26,268 bases of DNA from JBNJEM01 sp051745935. Lineage in GTDB: Bacteria; Planctomycetota; Planctomycetia; Pirellulales; Pirellulaceae. A model generated the notes under the pieces. The model made no database searches. It had not been told where the DNA came from and worked only from the letters and a program-made list of their open reading frames with translations. Both the position numbers and the translations under genes were made by a program. Positions 24,838 through 26,268 of the stretch are shown piece by piece. Numbering within the stretch: the first letter of the stretch is position 1; the number at the start of each line of letters is the position of its first letter. The DNA lies in the NCBI GenBank assembly GCA_051745935.1, contig JBNJEM010000028.1, forward strand, positions 1-26,268. Reading direction: 5' to 3'.

Positions 24838-24865
24838 CTTCGTCGGGGCCGCTTCGTCGGGGCCG
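24838..24865. repeat. Tandem 14-bp duplication
   Basis: CTTCGTCGGGGCCG occurs twice head to tail (24838-24851, 24852-24865), followed by a partial CTTC. It lies in the gap between the divergent genes at 24771 and 25071. Confidence 0.7.
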
Positions 24866-24962
24866 CTTCACCGCCTCCGCTAGCAGGCCCCAAGATTGCG
24901 GGGCGCGATGCGGTCGACCTGATCGTGTCGCGGCGGGCAGTCATGGTCTATATTGCATATGT

Positions 24963-25062
24963 TTCAGGCGGTCGGATTTGCCCCGGATGGAAAGCGGCCC
25001 GGCGCAAGCCGTCCTCCCGTTGGTCGGACTCGCGGCGGACACAATCATCCGCGACTGGTACA
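24963..25062 (+). repeat. 100-nt interspersed repeat, copy 4 (directly before thiE)
   Basis: Fourth copy, the most divergent from copy 2 (about 12-13 differences and one inserted base). The core GCAAGCCGTCC...GGACTCGCGGCGGA is intact, and the TCGCGG/CCGCGA inverted repeat is perfect. The 3' end reads CTGGTACA instead of CCGGTATA. It ends 8 nt before the thiE ATG, leaving only GAGGACAG, which includes the ribosome-binding site. Confidence 0.88.
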
Positions 25063-25070
25063 GAGGACAG

Positions 25071-26153
25071 ATGTTTCGTTCCCACCCCATGGTCTATCGG
25101 ATTCTTGATGCGAATGTTAACCGGTGCGCCGAAGGTCTGCGCGTGGTTGAGGAATACGTTCGATTTGTCCGCGAGGATCCGCATCTGTCGGCACTGTGCA
25201 AACAGCTTCGTCATGATTTGGGGACCCTGGTTGATGAAGCCACCACGGACCGGCTGCACGCGATGCGAGACGTGGCGGGAGATGTCGGGGGAGGCCTCTC
25301 GACTGAAAGCGAGTCCCAACGGGTCGATTTGAAAGGCGTGGTGGTGGCCAACGTGAAGCGTGTGGAGCAATCACTCCGAAGCTTGGAGGAATACGCCAAA
25401 GTCGTTTCTCCGTCACTCGCCGCTGACTTCGAGTCGTTGAGATATCGAATGTACGAACTGGAACGGGCCTTGTCGGCCCTGGACACGAGCCTTCAGCGGT
25501 TGGAGACGGCGCGGCTTTATGTTTTGATTGACGGCCGGGCGTCGCGGCATGGCTTCCGCGAGCTCGTGGCCAGCTTGGTGGAACATGGGGTTGATGTGCT
25601 GCAGTTGCGCGATAAACATTTGTCTGATCGGATGTTGCTTGACCGGGCCAAGTTGCTCCATTCCCTGGTTCGGGGAGGGGATACTTTGTTCATCATGAAC
25701 GACCGTTTGGACGTGGCGTTGGCGGCCAGCGCGGATGGGGTGCATCTGGGGCAGGATGACATGCCGGTGCGTGAAGCTCGTCGTGTTCTGGGCCCCGAGG
25801 CCCTCATTGGCGTCTCCACGCATGAGATTCAGCAGGCGAGGGAAGCGGTGTTGGAGGGGGCCAACTATATCGGATGCGGGCCGACCTTTCCGTCCCGGAC
25901 GAAGACCTTTGAAGAATTTCCTGGCCTTCAGTACTTGAAGGAGGTGAGACGGGAGATTTCCTTGCCCGCTTTCGCGATCGGTGGCGTCGGCCTCGAAAAC
26001 GTCGAAGCGGTCTGCCAGGCGGGGGTGTTTCGGGTGGCCGTCTCCAGTGCGGTGGTCAATGCCCCAGATCCAGCCCAATCGGCACGGCGGATGGCCGATC
26101 GGCTCCGCGCGGCAAGCCAGTACGACTCGGACCAGCACGGGGCGGAATCGTGA
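25071..26153 (+). CDS. thiE: Thiamine phosphate synthase with N-terminal ThiD2-like domain
   Basis: A 360-aa cytosolic enzyme that couples the HMP pyrimidine and thiazole phosphates to make thiamine phosphate. Residues about 7-135 (YRILDANVNRCAEGLRVVEEYVRF and SLRSLEEYAKVVSP) form the helical N-terminal extension known from planctomycete and cyanobacterial ThiE, called ThiD2 in Pfam. The ThiE barrel follows at about 147-350: QLRDK (178-182), MND (209-211), HLGQDDMP (225-232), IGVSTH (246-251), GPTFPSRTK (270-278) and AIGGVGLENV. The full length suits this two-domain form. I choose ATG 25071 with GAGGACAG upstream; ATG 25089 is possible. No TPP riboswitch was recognised; the leader is instead repeat copy 4. 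Confidence 0.93.
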   Translation: MFRSHPMVYRILDANVNRCAEGLRVVEEYVRFVREDPHLSALCKQLRHDLGTLVDEATTDRLHAMRDVAGDVGGGLSTESESQRVDLKGVVVANVKRVEQSLRSLEEYAKVVSPSLAADFESLRYRMYELERALSALDTSLQRLETARLYVLIDGRASRHGFRELVASLVEHGVDVLQLRDKHLSDRMLLDRAKLLHSLVRGGDTLFIMNDRLDVALAASADGVHLGQDDMPVREARRVLGPEALIGVSTHEIQQAREAVLEGANYIGCGPTFPSRTKTFEEFPGLQYLKEVRREISLPAFAIGGVGLENVEAVCQAGVFRVAVSSAVVNAPDPAQSARRMADRLRAASQYDSDQHGAES

Positions 26154-26179
26154 TCCGCGCGGCCCCGAAGTGGGCTGAT

Positions 26180-26232
26180 GACAAACCCGAAAATCGGACA
26201 AAATAGAACAAGTGGGTTGTCCCGAGTTTGTC
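26180..26232. terminator. Nested inverted repeat after thiE
   Basis: Outer arms GACAAAC (26180-26186) and GTTTGTC (26226-26232) enclose inner arms GGACAA (26196-26201) and TTGTCC (26217-26222), both perfect. It begins 27 nt past the thiE stop. It has no T run, so it may be a factor-dependent terminator, an mRNA-stabilising structure or a leader for a gene beyond the window. Confidence 0.45.
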
Positions 26233-26268
26233 GCGCGTGCTTGATTGAAGAGTGGAAGATTTCGCGAC

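Noticed and set aside
1..26268. tRNA, rRNA genes or CRISPR array
   Set aside because: No T-loop/acceptor pattern, rRNA-like stretch or regularly spaced direct repeats were found; the 99-nt repeats are kilobases apart.

Overview
This window looks like chromosomal DNA of a planctomycete, probably of the Pirellulales type. That is an inference from protein families recalled from memory: an ECF sigma factor with the N-terminal RDPDVRLMLQVRDDN stretch, a PEGA-domain lipoprotein, a two-domain thiamine phosphate synthase, a DUF4058 protein, a membrane PP2C phosphatase, and many loosely packed genes on both strands separated by long gaps full of palindromes. The outer-membrane lipid transport genes (mlaE, mlaF, mlaD and an LptF/LptG-type permease) indicate a diderm cell.

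Layout. Bases 209-2758 (+) hold an ECF sigma / anti-sigma / membrane-anchored partner operon. It converges on a signal peptide peptidase, sppA (2821-4014, -). A 1.36 kb gap follows, with one copy of a 99-nt repeat, a 9-bp palindrome and a 106-bp MITE-like element, then a TIM-barrel sugar isomerase/epimerase-like gene (5373-6122, +). A DUF4058 gene (6291-7040, -) and REP-like palindromes precede lexA (7711-8313, +), which has a recognisable promoter overlapping a perfect inverted repeat. From 9004 to 15052 everything is on the minus strand: an NtrC-type regulator overlapping its histidine kinase, an LptF-like permease, a small ORF and a PP2C phosphatase. A PEGA lipoprotein (15781-16275, +) is followed by transposase debris. 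The mlaE-mlaF-mlaD operon occupies 17042-20318 (-), clpC with a classic intrinsic terminator occupies 21150-23779 (-), a small membrane/TPR-like gene lies at 24172-24771 (-), and thiE (25071-26153, +) ends the window.

Working together: mlaE/F/D should form an inner-membrane lipid transporter, and the LptF-like permease is probably another envelope transport part. The kinase/regulator pair is a sigma-54 two-component system. SppA and ClpC are proteolytic quality-control enzymes. LexA is the SOS repressor.

The main novelty is a family of about 99-nt non-coding repeats present four times (4371-4469, 7588-7686, 19184-19282, 24963-25062). By eye the copies are roughly 87-95% identical to copy 2 and all lie in the same orientation whatever the direction of the neighbouring genes. 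Two copies end 8-24 nt before the start codons of lexA and thiE, and one interrupts the mla operon between mlaE and mlaF. Each keeps an invariant core and a potential hairpin next to a TATA-like 3' end. A second mobile-looking element (5181-5304) has 12-bp terminal inverted repeats flanked by 9-bp direct repeats. No tRNA, rRNA or CRISPR array was seen.
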